Below are positions 20,801 through 29,946 of a stretch of 64,000 nt of DNA, in pieces; the stretch's first letter is position 1; each line of letters opens with the position of its first letter. The translations under genes were made by a program, and so were the position numbers. Below the pieces are notes generated by a model that was not told the origin of the DNA, ran no database searches, and saw only the letters and a program-made list of their open reading frames with translations. The stretch covers positions 2,393,001 through 2,457,000 of the forward strand of contig CP019636.1 of the NCBI GenBank assembly GCA_002163975.1, written 5' to 3'. The DNA comes from Nostocales cyanobacterium HT-58-2 (GTDB lineage: Bacteria; Cyanobacteriota; Cyanobacteriia; Cyanobacteriales; Nostocaceae).

Positions 20801-23800
20801 GCTAAATCAAACGGTTGCTGAGCTTCTTTTGTAGCTAAATGTTGTACCTCGATTAATTGCTGCTCCTCACTTAGTTGTTGTAAGTCTATGAGCGAAAAAA
20901 GTAGAGTTGGCTTAGATGCAATGACTTGGACAGGAGCACCATTCACCATTGGGAAAGTAGTGCGCAACGCTTCGTGACGCCACACAATTTCCTGCAAAGC
21001 CATCTGGAAGGCGGGTACATTCAACAGACCATCTAGGCGTAAAGTAGCAGGAATATTGTAACTAGCACTACCTGTCTCTAATTGGTCTAAAAACCACAGT
21101 CGTTGTTGAGCAAATGATAAAGGTAAGTCTGTATTGCGAGGAACAGGCCTGATAGGAGGTAATGATAGGCTTTGGTGTTCGCCGCGAGCATTGTTAATAT
21201 ATTTACTTAGCCTTGCTATAGTAGGTTGTTCAAACAAACTACGCAAAGGTATTTCTATCAATAAAAACTTACGTATTTGGGAAATTACTTGGGTAGCTAG
21301 CAGAGAATGTCCACCTAATTCAAAAAAGTTGTCGTGAATGCTCACCTGTTTTAGCCCTAAAACTTCAGCCCAAATAGTAGCTAGTACTTGCTCAGTGGGA
21401 GTGCTTGGAGTGACAAAACCAATATCTAAACTACTTCTAGAAAGATCTGGTGTTGGCAGGGCATTGCGGTCTATTTTGCTGCTTGAGGTTAAGGGCAGAG
21501 TATTCAGCAGGACAAAGGCAGAAGGTACCATGTACTCGGGTAACTTCTGTGTAAGGAAGTGGCGCAGTTCAGTGGTAGTAAGTGTATTTTCTTGGTCAGC
21601 GAGCACATAAGCTACAAGGCGTTTGTCTCCTGGTTGGTCTTCTCGTACTATCACCACTGCCTGTTGTATGTGAGGATGTTGTGCTAAGACAGCTTCAATT
21701 TCACCTAGTTCTATTCGAAAACCGCGAATCTTAACTTGCTGGTCAATGCGACCCAAGAATTCAATTTCACCATCGCCTAGGTAACGAGCTTGATCACCAG
21801 TTTTATACAGCCTTGCTCCGGCTTGTTGGCACAAAGGATGGGGGATGAATTTCTCTGCTGTCAGTTGTGGTTGGTTAAAGTAACCTCTGGCTAAAGGGAC
21901 ACCGCCAATGTACAATTCTCCAGGCACTCCTATAGGAACAGATTGTAAATGCTCGTCCAAAATATATACTTGTGCATTGGCAATCGCACGACCAATAGTG
22001 AGTTTATGATAGTTATTTATGCCATGAGCAATGGTTGCACAGACAGTGGTTTCAGTCGGTCCATAGCCATTGAAGAACCGATTACCTTTTGCTACACGTT
22101 GTGCTAAATCTAAGGAGCAAGCTTCTCCAGCTACAATAATGGCTCTAGTTGAAGTTTGTAATTCTTCAATTGGTAATGTTGCTAGTACTGATGGTGGCAA
22201 TGTCATGTGTGTTATTGCCTGTTGCTCTAACAACTCGAGCAAACCTTTTCCTGGCAGTAAAGTGTCTGCCTTGCTCAAACACAGCTTTGCTCCAGAACAA
22301 ACAGCCATGACTATTTCTGAGACTGAGGCATCAAAGCTTAAAGAAGCAAACTGCAGAACACAACTATGTGGTTCAACATTAAAAGTTTGAATTTGTGCTT
22401 TGCTTAAGTTGCATAAACTCTGATGCTGAATTTGAACTCCTTTAGGTTTTCCTGTGGAGCCTGATGTATAAATAATGTAAGCTAAGTTTTCCGGGTCAAC
22501 CTTATGAATCAGATTATCTTTGCTATTATTCTCAATAATTTCCCAGTCTGCATCCAAGCAGATAATTTGTGTCCAGAATGTTGGTAATTCTTCGACAAGT
22601 TGCTGTTGAGTTAGAAGTATTGGAACTTGTGAGTCTTCTAACATAAATGCCAATCTCTCTTGTGGATATGTTGGGTCTAGGGGCACATAAGCCCCACCAG
22701 CTTTAAGAATCCCCAATACTCCTATGACCATTTCCAAAGACCGTTCCACACATAGACCAACTAACACTTCTGGTCCAACTCCCAAAGCTTGGAGGTGATG
22801 GGCTAGTTGATTAGCACGGGCATTCAATTCTCCGTAACTCAACTGTTGTTGTTCAAAGAACAAAGCCACAGCATCCGGTGTTTTTTCAACTTGAGCTTGA
22901 AATAACTGATGGATGCATTGGTCTTGAGGATATTGTGTCTGTGTTTTGTTCCATTCCACCAAGAGTTGTTTTTGGTGGGGATTCAATAATGACAAATCAG
23001 AAATACTTTTATCCGGATGGGTAACAATATCCTTTAACAAGGTTTGGAAATTTTCCAGCATTTGAGTAATGGTGGCTGCATCAAACAGGTCAGTGTTGTA
23101 CACCAATATCCCTTCAAAACCTTTTGAATTCTCCTGACAGTGCAGTTCCAAATCACACCTGACTGTTCCAAGATCTACTTCTAATAACTCTATGGTTAAA
23201 TTTGGTAGTTCCAAGATTGACATTGGAGTATTTTGAAGGTCGAATAGCACTTGGAACAATGGGTTGTAACTTAAATCCCGCTCAGGTTGGAGTTCTTCTA
23301 CTAACTTTTCAAATGGTAAGTCTTGATGGGCATATGCTCCCAAAGTCACCTCTCGTACACGCCCCAGCAGTTGCCGAAAACTTGGGTTTCCTGATAAATC
23401 AGTGCGTAACACTAATGAGTTAATAAAAAAGCCTATCAGTTCTTCTATTTCCCTGCGGTTACGAGCAGCAATTGGAGAGCCTACAATAATATCATCTTCA
23501 CCAGTATAACGGTAAAGTAAGACTTTAAATGCAGCAAGTACACTCATGAACAACGTGACGTTTTCTTGACGACTTAGTTGTTGCAGTGTTTTGAACAAAT
23601 CTGCTGGTAATACAAACGATTGAGTTGCACCTCGATATGTTTGGGTAGCAGGGCGTGGGCGATCGCCTGGTAATTCTAATAATGGTGATGCACCATTGAG
23701 TTGTTGTTTCCAGTAGTGAAGTTGATTTTCTAGGACTTCGCCTTGCAGCCATTGGCGTTGCCAAACTGCAAAGTCAGCATATTGAATTGACAGTGGAGAG

Positions 23801-25596
23801 AGTGGTGAGGCTTTGCCATCACAGAATGCTTGGTAAAGTTTTGATAATTCTCGAATAAGTATCTCTATTGACCAAGCATCTGAAACAATGTGGTGCATGG
23901 TCAAGAGGAAAATATATTTTTGAGAATCTAGTTGTAGCAGTTTAGTTTGTAATAATAGATTGGAATCTAGTTTAAAAGATTGTTTTGCTTCTTCAAGAGT
24001 GAGGCGCAAAACCTCGAGTTGCTGTTGTGGCTCTAGCAGAGCTTGCAAGTCTATGACTGGTAATGCCAAATCTAGTTGTGAAGCAATCTTTTGTACAGGT
24101 TGCCCTTGTACAGTTAAAAAGCTGGTACGTAGTACTTCATGACGCTGTACTATCTCATTCAAGCTTTGTTGCAGTGCCCTAATATTTAATATCCCGTTTA
24201 TGTGTACTTTTGCAGGAACATTGTAAAAAGGAATATTCGGTTGTAACTGATTCATAAACCACAACCGTTGTTGAGCAAAGGATAGAAATAGTTCCTTATC
24301 CCGTGCTACTGGTACCATTGAAGGTACTTGTAAACTTGATTCAGTAAATAAAGTGGTTTCAATACACTCAGCCAAACTTGCTACAGTTGGTTTTTCAAAC
24401 AGGTAACGCAGAGGTAGTTCTACTTGAAAAGCTTGACTCACTCGGGAGATCAATTGAGTACCTAGCAATGAATGACCACCTAACTCAAAAAAGTTGTCAT
24501 ATCTCCCTACTTGGTTGACTCCAAGTACTTGTGCATACAGTCCCGCTACCATGATCTCTGTTGAGGTGTGAGGCGCAATATAAGCTACTTCCTGAGGTCT
24601 AATAGAGTCAGGAACAGGTAAAGCCGGACGGTCAATCTTGCCATTGGGAGTCAGTGGCAGTGCCTGCACAAAGACAAAAGCAGAAGGCAACATATAATCA
24701 GGCAACAACTGTTGCAAAAACTGACGCAACTGATGAGTCGAAGGAGAGGATTGTTGCTCAGCAATCACATAAGCCACTAAACGTTTGTCTCCTGGGACAT
24801 CCTCCCGTAAGAGCACGACATTGTCCCGCACAAGTGGATGTTGCGCTAACAGAGCCTCAATTTCTCCCACCTCCACACGGAAACCCCGCAGTTTCACCTG
24901 CTGATCAATACGACCAAGAAACTCAATATTACCTTGGCTTGAATAGCGTGCCAGATCACCTGTTCTGTACAACCTTGCCCCTACTTGTGCACTCCAAGGG
25001 TTGGGAAGGAATTTTTCTGCTGTTAAATCCGGACGGTTAAAGTAGCCTCTGGTTAAGCCATCACCACCAATATACAGTTCTCCAGGAACACCAATTGGAA
25101 GTAGTTGCAGATGCTGGTCTAAAATGTATACCTGAGTGTTGGCAAGCGGACGACCAAGTGGTAGCTGCACTAACTGTTGCTGCAAGCCAGGAGTCAGTTT
25201 GTACACTAACGAAGTAATTGTCGTCTCCGTCAAACCGTAGACATGAACCAGTGGAATATTAAACTCCTGCCAACTAGCAACTCTTTCCGGCAAGACTTGT
25301 TCTCCACCCATGAGCACAAAACGCAGGCAATCCGGAGGTCGTTTTTGAGTGGCACATAGCTGATAAACCCACTCATGCCAGTAAGCTGTAGTCATTTCTA
25401 ATGTTGTCAACTGATGAGTCTGTATCAGTTGCTCAAGGTCTGCAATTGTACCCAGCCACCGTTGCTCTGGGAGGACAACAGTCGCACCGCTCAACCAAAC
25501 AGGCAGCAGTTCTTCTAAAGTGACATCAAAACTCAGCGATGCCAGTTGTGGCATTCGGGTCGCTAGCTTGTATTCCCAATGCTTGGATGATGGCAA
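17899..25596 (-). CDS. NRPS, C-terminal part: (A)-PCP-C-A-PCP-C-A-PCP (separated from its N-terminus by a frameshift)
   Basis: 2565 residues as an open frame with no genuine start: the first 14 or so residues are out of family, and homology begins at MPQLASLSFDV. Domains: rest of A1; PCP1 (GGHSLLGT near 372); C2 (HHIVSDAW near 569); A2 (YTSGSTGKPKG near 1049); PCP2 (near 1429); C3 (HHIVSDAW near 1625); A3 (YTSGSTGIPKG near 2102); PCP3 (GGHSLLIV near 2492). Pockets by eye: A1 D-V-E-E-L-G-V-I-T, unassigned, with two extra acidic positions that may favour a cationic side chain; A2 D-A-S-T-I-A-G-V-C, close to Tyr codes; A3 D-V-W-H-F-S-L-I-D, the Ser code. It ends in a basic tail ahead of the PKS. 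No epimerase or methylase domain is present. Confidence 0.9.
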   Translation of the reverse strand: MPSSKHWEYKLATRMPQLASLSFDVTLEELLPVWLSGATVVLPEQRWLGTIADLEQLIQTHQLTTLEMTTAYWHEWVYQLCATQKRPPDCLRFVLMGGEQVLPERVASWQEFNIPLVHVYGLTETTITSLVYKLTPGLQQQLVQLPLGRPLANTQVYILDQHLQLLPIGVPGELYIGGDGLTRGYFNRPDLTAEKFLPNPWSAQVGARLYRTGDLARYSSQGNIEFLGRIDQQVKLRGFRVEVGEIEALLAQHPLVRDNVVLLREDVPGDKRLVAYVIAEQQSSPSTHQLRQFLQQLLPDYMLPSAFVFVQALPLTPNGKIDRPALPVPDSIRPQEVAYIAPHTSTEIMVAGLYAQVLGVNQVGRYDNFFELGGHSLLGTQLISRVSQAFQVELPLRYLFEKPTVASLAECIETTLFTESSLQVPSMVPVARDKELFLSFAQQRLWFMNQLQPNIPFYNVPAKVHINGILNIRALQQSLNEIVQRHEVLRTSFLTVQGQPVQKIASQLDLALPVIDLQALLEPQQQLEVLRLTLEEAKQSFKLDSNLLLQTKLLQLDSQKYIFLLTMHHIVSDAWSIEILIRELSKLYQAFCDGKASPLSPLSIQYADFAVWQRQWLQGEVLENQLHYWKQQLNGASPLLELPGDRPRPATQTYRGATQSFVLPADLFKTLQQLSRQENVTLFMSVLAAFKVLLYRYTGEDDIIVGSPIAARNRREIEELIGFFINSLVLRTDLSGNPSFRQLLGRVREVTLGAYAHQDLPFEKLVEELQPERDLSYNPLFQVLFDLQNTPMSILELPNLTIELLEVDLGTVRCDLELHCQENSKGFEGILVYNTDLFDAATITQMLENFQTLLKDIVTHPDKSISDLSLLNPHQKQLLVEWNKTQTQYPQDQCIHQLFQAQVEKTPDAVALFFEQQQLSYGELNARANQLAHHLQALGVGPEVLVGLCVERSLEMVIGVLGILKAGGAYVPLDPTYPQERLAFMLEDSQVPILLTQQQLVEELPTFWTQIICLDADWEIIENNSKDNLIHKVDPENLAYIIYTSGSTGKPKGVQIQHQSLCNLSKAQIQTFNVEPHSCVLQFASLSFDASVSEIVMAVCSGAKLCLSKADTLLPGKGLLELLEQQAITHMTLPPSVLATLPIEELQTSTRAIIVAGEACSLDLAQRVAKGNRFFNGYGPTETTVCATIAHGINNYHKLTIGRAIANAQVYILDEHLQSVPIGVPGELYIGGVPLARGYFNQPQLTAEKFIPHPLCQQAGARLYKTGDQARYLGDGEIEFLGRIDQQVKIRGFRIELGEIEAVLAQHPHIQQAVVIVREDQPGDKRLVAYVLADQENTLTTTELRHFLTQKLPEYMVPSAFVLLNTLPLTSSSKIDRNALPTPDLSRSSLDIGFVTPSTPTEQVLATIWAEVLGLKQVSIHDNFFELGGHSLLATQVISQIRKFLLIEIPLRSLFEQPTIARLSKYINNARGEHQSLSLPPIRPVPRNTDLPLSFAQQRLWFLDQLETGSASYNIPATLRLDGLLNVPAFQMALQEIVWRHEALRTTFPMVNGAPVQVIASKPTLLFSLIDLQQLSEEQQLIEVQHLATKEAQQPFDLASGPLLRVTLLCLSPKTHVLLLTMHHIVSDAWSTGVFINELTTLYTSCCQKKVSPLPELPIQYADFAVWQRQWLQGEVLQTQLNYWKEKLAGAPPVLELPIDRPRPAVQKYQGATQSLVLPLELSEALKALSQRENVTLFMTLLAAFNVLLYRYTGQDDILVGSPIAGRNYSEIEGLIGFFVNTLVLRTKVTTDLSFKDLLEQVREVALRAYAHPDLPFEKLVEELQPERNLSYTPLFQVMFALQNLPTELFNTLGLKSSLLEVDNLRAKFDLTLTIQEMKQGLTGALEYNTDLFDAASITRMLGHLQTLLEDIVAHPTKRLSDVCILSEAEQYQLLSEWNDNQVKYPQDKCIHQLFEAQVEQTPDAVAVVFEDQQLTYRELNTHANQLAHHLQSLGVEPDVLVGVYVERSTEMVIGLLGILKAGGAYVPLDPAYPEERLAFMLEDAQIEVLVTTKKLVAKLPSKKVKTKVVDLHYDWAKITRTDNPCSNVTASNLAYVIYTSGSTGIPKGAMNSHQGLCNRLLWMQETYQLVSKDRILQKTPFSFDVSVWEIFWPLLSGTCLVLSQPEGHKDSAYLVKLIAAQQITTLHFVPSMLQVFLEEQELETCSCLRRVFCSGEALPYELQERFFERLGCELYNLYGPTEAAIDVTFWTCKQEINQLIVPIGRPIANTQIYLLDAEFQPVPIGVPGELYIGGTPLARGYLNRPDLTAQKFIPNPLSQEAGSRLYKTGDLARYQVDGNIEFLSRIDEQVKIRGFRIELGEIEAVLGQHPHIQANVVVAREDQPGDKRLVAYLVADQKSVSSISNLRRFLQQKLPEFMVPSAFVFLEELPLSPNGKVDRKALPAPELVRPELQTVYVAPQNQMERTIATIWQESLQIETVGIHDNFFDLGGHSLLIVQVHNKLNKTFKTNLSLLKMFQYPTISSLAEYLSQINTSKDSYEKNDERSDKIQEGKVRLKKRLKQKH
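21632..24187 (-). repeat. Intragenic C-A duplication, copy 2 (about 2.55 kb)
   Basis: Partner of 10350-12905 with offset 11,282 and no net indel. It spans C2 and A2 of this NRPS. Within A2 the coding sequence is GCCTCAGTCTCAGAA where copy 1 has GCCTCTGTTTGGGAA: four substitutions within nine bases that change pocket position 239 from Trp to Ser, in an otherwise almost identical stretch. Confidence 0.9.
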
Positions 25597-27622
25597 AGGT
25601 GTAGTTGACCAAACTACGATGTTCTACCAGCACACCTTTGGGATTGCCTGTTGAACCTGATGTGTAAATGACATAAGCTAAGTTGTCTGCTGTGACATCA
25701 GTATTGAGATTATCTCGATTGTACAAGCTGAAATTGTGCCAGTCAGTATCCAAGCAAATGAATTGTGCTGAGTGTTGTGGTAGCCTATCAACTAAGTGTT
25801 GCTGTGTCAGCAAGACAAGCACTTGAGCATCTGCCAGCATAAAAGCTAAGCGTTCTGGTGGATAAGCTGAGTCTAGGGGAATGTATGCTGCACCTGCCTT
25901 GAGAATGGCTAGCATTGCTACAACCATTTCAAAAGAAGTGTCTATACACAGTCCTACTCTGTGATCTGGTTTGACTCCCAGAGAATGCAAGTAATGTGCC
26001 AATTGATTTGCACGACTATTAAGTTGTGAGTATGTCAGGCACTGGTCTTTGTGCACCACAGCCACAGCATCAGGGGTTTGAGCCACTTGCGCTTCAAACA
26101 ACTGATGAATGCACACTTGGTCTGGATAATCTATTACAGGGTGATTCCACTCCGCCAGCAATTGCTGTTTGTGACCTTCCGTAAGCAGAGGTAACTTTGA
26201 AACTTCTAATTCGGGATAAGCTACAATTCCTTCTAACAAAGTCTGAAAATGTTCTGCCATGCGGCATATGGTGCAAGCATCAAATAAATCCGTTCTATAT
26301 TTATAAACACCAGTAAGGAATTCTCTTCCTTCTACTATGTCTAGTGTTAAATCGAACTGACCTTCTTCCTGTACTATGCCAAAAGGCTCAAGTTTTAATC
26401 CTCCCCAATCAATTTGAACCCCCTCTTCATCTGGTATCAAAAGATTTACAGCTTCTTGAAACTGCTGTAACTTCTGTAACGCAAACATAACTTGGAAAAC
26501 TGGTAAGTGACTGGAAGAGCGGTTAGGCTGCAATCGCTCGACTAACAATGGAAAAGGATAATCTTGATGGGCGATCGCTCCTAACACAGTACGCCGTACT
26601 TGAGCCAGAAATGCTTTGAAAGTAGGATTGTTAGAAAGATCTGCTCGTAAAACCACAGGGTTGACAAAGTAACCGATAGTCCTTGTGAATTCTCGTTGGC
26701 TCCGACCAAATGTGGGTGAACCTACTAAAACATCCTCTTGACCTGTATAGCGGTAAAGCAATACTTGGAAAGCTGCTAAGAGAATCATGTAAAGAGTAGC
26801 TTTTTCAGTCTTTGCTAGTACCTTAAGTTGCTGCGTCAACTCCTTTGTCAATTTGAAAGTAATGGAAGCCCCTTGGTAACTTTGTACTAGTGGTCGAGGG
26901 CGATCAGTTGGTAAATCCAGTATTGGTAAGTCACCACTGAGCTGTTGTTGCCAATAAGCCCACAGTCTGTCGCCAGCAGAACCAGCCAGCATTTTGTTTT
27001 GTCTGATAACGTACTCTACATATGACAGAGTATTAGATGGTAAAGACACTGAGGTACTGGCATTTTCTGCTGGGTACAGCGCTCGAAGTTCATCCATCAA
27101 TACCAGGTGGGACCATAAATCACTTGCAATGTGGTGAATTGCAAACATGAGAACGTGATCTTCTGGTGAGCGAGTAAAAAACCTTACCCGGAACACAGGT
27201 CCTTGTTCTAAATTAAAAGGATAGCGAGCTGCTGTAGCCACATATTCTTTTAATTCATCCCAGTTCCAAGTTGAGGCATCTATCTCCTCAAAGTCAACAT
27301 CTATGTTTTCATGTATTTGCTGAATAGGTTTGTTATCACACTCTGTATAGGTGGTTCGCAGAGAAGGATGACGCTCTATCAGTACTTGAAATGCTCGTCG
27401 TAAGGCTGATATATCTACTTCTGACCTAATACGGACTGTAAACAGAGTATTGTAAGCCCAACTTTGAGGTGCTAGCTTATACAGAAACCATAGCGCCTGC
27501 TGTCCTTGGGATAGCGGGAATAAAGATTTAAGCTTATTTGCTTTTTCTTTAAGTAATTGCGCTACAAGTGCACGCCGTTCCTGCGGCGACAGCTCATCAT
27601 TTTGTGTATACATCATGCTCAT
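25526..27622 (-). CDS. NRPS, N-terminal part: starter C-A (truncated by frameshift)
   Basis: 698 residues. A condensation domain with HHIASDLWS accepts the acyl chain from the FAAL-ACP, as expected for a lipo-initiation C domain. The front half of A1 follows (YTSGSTGNPKG near 656). Reading then leaves the family after IQASD and stops at 25526. The next frame resumes at RMPQLASLSFDV, so this ORF and 17899-25596 are one gene of about 3240 codons, C-A-PCP-C-A-PCP-C-A-PCP. ATG at 27622 overlaps the FAAL stop by four bases (ATGA), indicating translational coupling. As written, the protein lacks a complete A1 and everything after it. Confidence 0.9.
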   Translation of the reverse strand: MSMMYTQNDELSPQERRALVAQLLKEKANKLKSLFPLSQGQQALWFLYKLAPQSWAYNTLFTVRIRSEVDISALRRAFQVLIERHPSLRTTYTECDNKPIQQIHENIDVDFEEIDASTWNWDELKEYVATAARYPFNLEQGPVFRVRFFTRSPEDHVLMFAIHHIASDLWSHLVLMDELRALYPAENASTSVSLPSNTLSYVEYVIRQNKMLAGSAGDRLWAYWQQQLSGDLPILDLPTDRPRPLVQSYQGASITFKLTKELTQQLKVLAKTEKATLYMILLAAFQVLLYRYTGQEDVLVGSPTFGRSQREFTRTIGYFVNPVVLRADLSNNPTFKAFLAQVRRTVLGAIAHQDYPFPLLVERLQPNRSSSHLPVFQVMFALQKLQQFQEAVNLLIPDEEGVQIDWGGLKLEPFGIVQEEGQFDLTLDIVEGREFLTGVYKYRTDLFDACTICRMAEHFQTLLEGIVAYPELEVSKLPLLTEGHKQQLLAEWNHPVIDYPDQVCIHQLFEAQVAQTPDAVAVVHKDQCLTYSQLNSRANQLAHYLHSLGVKPDHRVGLCIDTSFEMVVAMLAILKAGAAYIPLDSAYPPERLAFMLADAQVLVLLTQQHLVDRLPQHSAQFICLDTDWHNFSLYNRDNLNTDVTADNLAYVIYTSGSTGNPKGVLVEHRSLVNYTFAIIQALGIQASDPNATTGIAEF
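25557..25559 (-). other. Single-base frameshift in A1 of the NRPS
   Basis: On the coding strand the sequence reads AGCGACCCGAATGCC. Removing one C from the CCC run gives AGC GAC CGA ATG CCA (S-D-R-M-P), which restores the A-domain core. The frames on either side are otherwise intact for thousands of bases, with no other stops. It may be a recent mutation, phase variation or an assembly error in a three-base homopolymer. It is not an obvious slippery heptamer. Confidence 0.85.
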
Positions 27623-29946
27623 TCGCCAGCCTCTTGCACCTCTAAAAGTTGATTTAGCAAAAAGTCTACGTCCTGCTGTGAGAGTTGTTCGAGTCTAGTC
27701 AATAACTGCTCTACATTTTCTTGGTCAATTGTGTTCGTGATATTGACCTGATTATCCTGATACTGATTACAATTTTGGGACCGAGCAGTATCTTCTGGCA
27801 ATTGTTGCTTTTCTCGTGAGTTAAATTCGGTTATTTTTTGTATTGTCACTACTGGAGTAGATGAAGGAGTTGGAGAAGGCAATATTGCTTCAGATAGAAT
27901 TAAAGTAGCTAGTTGAGTAATATTGATGTCCTCCAAAAATGCCTCCATTGGTAAAACTAAACCAAAGTTAGCTTCAATGTAATGCTTAATTTCAACAGCT
28001 TTAAATGAATCAAGACCAAAGGTGATAAGAGGTTGTTGCAAGTTAAGTTGAGTTGAAGCAATTTCCAAAATTTGAGCAATTTGGTCATGTAGGTCTAATT
28101 CCAATAACACCTGACGTTGTGTTTTGGCTGTTGCCAATGACGTCTCTCGAATTATAGTGTTGTCTTCAACGCAATTTTCAATAGGTTGTAAAATACTTGA
28201 ACCTATAACAGATAAGTTATTTGATATCCACCCTGCTCGGCAGGCATAACGTTGAATCTTGCCGCTAGAAGTCTTGGGAATGCTTGCAGTCTTAAGTAAG
28301 AGTATTGCATAAACCTGTAGCTCATGTTCTACTGAGACTGCCTTACGGATCGCTCCAGCCACTTCATCCACATCTAGATTCCGGATGTAACTTCGCTCTA
28401 TTTCATAAGCAATAACCAACCGCTCTTCTCCCTCTACCTCGACTGTAAACGCAGCTCCGCAACTAGCCCGCAAGGCCGTATGGCTTTTCTCAACCGTCAG
28501 TTCAATATCTTGAGGATAATAGTTGCGACCTCGAATAATAATTACATCTTTGAGACGCCCCGTAACAAATAGCTCACCATCCTTCAAAAATCCTAAATCT
28601 CCTGTCCGCAGAAATGGTCCTTCTCCAGTGTCTGCTAAATAAGCTTGAAATGTTTGCTCTGTTTCTTTAGTTCGCCACCAGTAGCCCTGAGCAACAGTAA
28701 GACCTGATACCCAAATCTCTCCAACTTCGTTAGAGGCGCAAGTCGTCAATAATTTAGGATTAACAATTTTTATCTTAGTATCAATCTCACTTCGTCCACA
28801 TCCGACTAAAGTTTGCACTTTTTGTTGGTGTTCTAAGGGGTATTCTGTAGCTTCCACTATCTGATTCTGTGCTAGCGCCTTAGCCTGAACTTTGTAAAAA
28901 AATGGCACATCCTTCTTTCTGACAGCAGTTACTTTTAGCGTAGCTTCAGCAAGACCATAACCAGGACAAAAGGCAGCTAAGTCAAAACCACAGGGTTTGA
29001 AGGCTTCGGCAAATTGCATTAGGACATTTTCTTTGATTGGCTCGGCACCGTTTAAAGCCATACGCCAACTACTTAAATTTAGAGTGGTGCGTTGTTCTGG
29101 AGTAGTTTTGTGAACGCAAAGATCATAGGCAAAATTAGGAGCTCCGCTATGAGTAGCTTTATAGCGAGAAATTGCTTGTAGCCATCGAATCGGTACCTGA
29201 AGAAAGGACAAAGGTGGCATTAAGTAACAAGGAAATCCCTTATACAAGGGTTGAAGCACTCCATAAATGAGTCCCATATCATGAAAGGTAGGAAGCCACG
29301 TTACCATAACGCTGTTTGAAATATGTTCCCATCCTAAATCTAGGTCCTCTGAATTCTTCAGTAAATTACCATGACTCACCATCACTCCCTTTGGCGTTCC
29401 TGTAGAACCTGAAGTGTACTGAAGAAAAGCTAAGGTGTTTTCACACAATGTTGGTTCTTGCCAGTTTAAAGCTAGATCATCAGTAATGTTATCAGTGGCT
29501 ATAAATTGCATAGAGACCAAATCTGGCTCCTCAGCAAATCGATTCTTAATGTTTATCAGCTCTGATTGAGTGGTGAGAACAACTGCTGCTTGGGCATCCC
29601 TCACAATTGCCTGGAGCCTAGATAACTTCTGATTACGTCGTAACGGATAAGCGGGAACAGCCACTACTTTTGCATACAAACATCCAAAAAAGGCAGCAAT
29701 GAATTCTAAACCAGGCGGATACAATAACAAAGCACGTTCATTAGAAGCATTTAGAAACTGAAGATAAGCAGCAATCTTTCGGCTTTGCTCATCTAACTCA
29801 TAGTAAGTCACATTTGCATCTTCTGTCTCTCCATCCCTTAAAAAGGTAAAAGCTTTTTTCTTAGGCTGGAGTAGAGCTCTGCAGCGCAAGAGTTCTACTA
29901 AAGTCGAGAAGTTAGAATTATCAGAATAACTAGTCATTCTTGTCAT
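27619..29946 (-). CDS. Fatty acyl-AMP ligase with acyl carrier domain (FAAL-ACP), lipopeptide initiation
   Basis: About 775 residues. The ligase has YTSGSTGTPKG, WLPTFHDMGLI, the FAAL-type YGLAEATL and the closing IPKTSSGKIQR. A carrier domain follows with its Ser in FGLDSFKAVEIK, then a C-terminal helix rich in Leu and Gln. FAALs activate free fatty acids as acyl-adenylates and load them on an ACP without CoA, so the product should be lipidated at its N-terminus. The gene opens the main assembly line. The frame can be extended to TTG at 29949, but ATG at 29946 or 29937 is more natural; no clear ribosome binding site is seen. The 3' end overlaps the NRPS start by four bases. Confidence 0.94.
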   Translation of the reverse strand: MTRMTSYSDNSNFSTLVELLRCRALLQPKKKAFTFLRDGETEDANVTYYELDEQSRKIAAYLQFLNASNERALLLYPPGLEFIAAFFGCLYAKVVAVPAYPLRRNQKLSRLQAIVRDAQAAVVLTTQSELINIKNRFAEEPDLVSMQFIATDNITDDLALNWQEPTLCENTLAFLQYTSGSTGTPKGVMVSHGNLLKNSEDLDLGWEHISNSVMVTWLPTFHDMGLIYGVLQPLYKGFPCYLMPPLSFLQVPIRWLQAISRYKATHSGAPNFAYDLCVHKTTPEQRTTLNLSSWRMALNGAEPIKENVLMQFAEAFKPCGFDLAAFCPGYGLAEATLKVTAVRKKDVPFFYKVQAKALAQNQIVEATEYPLEHQQKVQTLVGCGRSEIDTKIKIVNPKLLTTCASNEVGEIWVSGLTVAQGYWWRTKETEQTFQAYLADTGEGPFLRTGDLGFLKDGELFVTGRLKDVIIIRGRNYYPQDIELTVEKSHTALRASCGAAFTVEVEGEERLVIAYEIERSYIRNLDVDEVAGAIRKAVSVEHELQVYAILLLKTASIPKTSSGKIQRYACRAGWISNNLSVIGSSILQPIENCVEDNTIIRETSLATAKTQRQVLLELDLHDQIAQILEIASTQLNLQQPLITFGLDSFKAVEIKHYIEANFGLVLPMEAFLEDINITQLATLILSEAILPSPTPSSTPVVTIQKITEFNSREKQQLPEDTARSQNCNQYQDNQVNITNTIDQENVEQLLTRLEQLSQQDVDFLLNQLLEVQEAGE

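Noticed and set aside
1..29946. Epimerase, N-methyltransferase or thioesterase domain
   Set aside because: I looked after each PCP and ACP: every carrier is followed by C, KS or a protein end. GGDSL in one PCP hinted at a neighbouring epimerase, but none is present.
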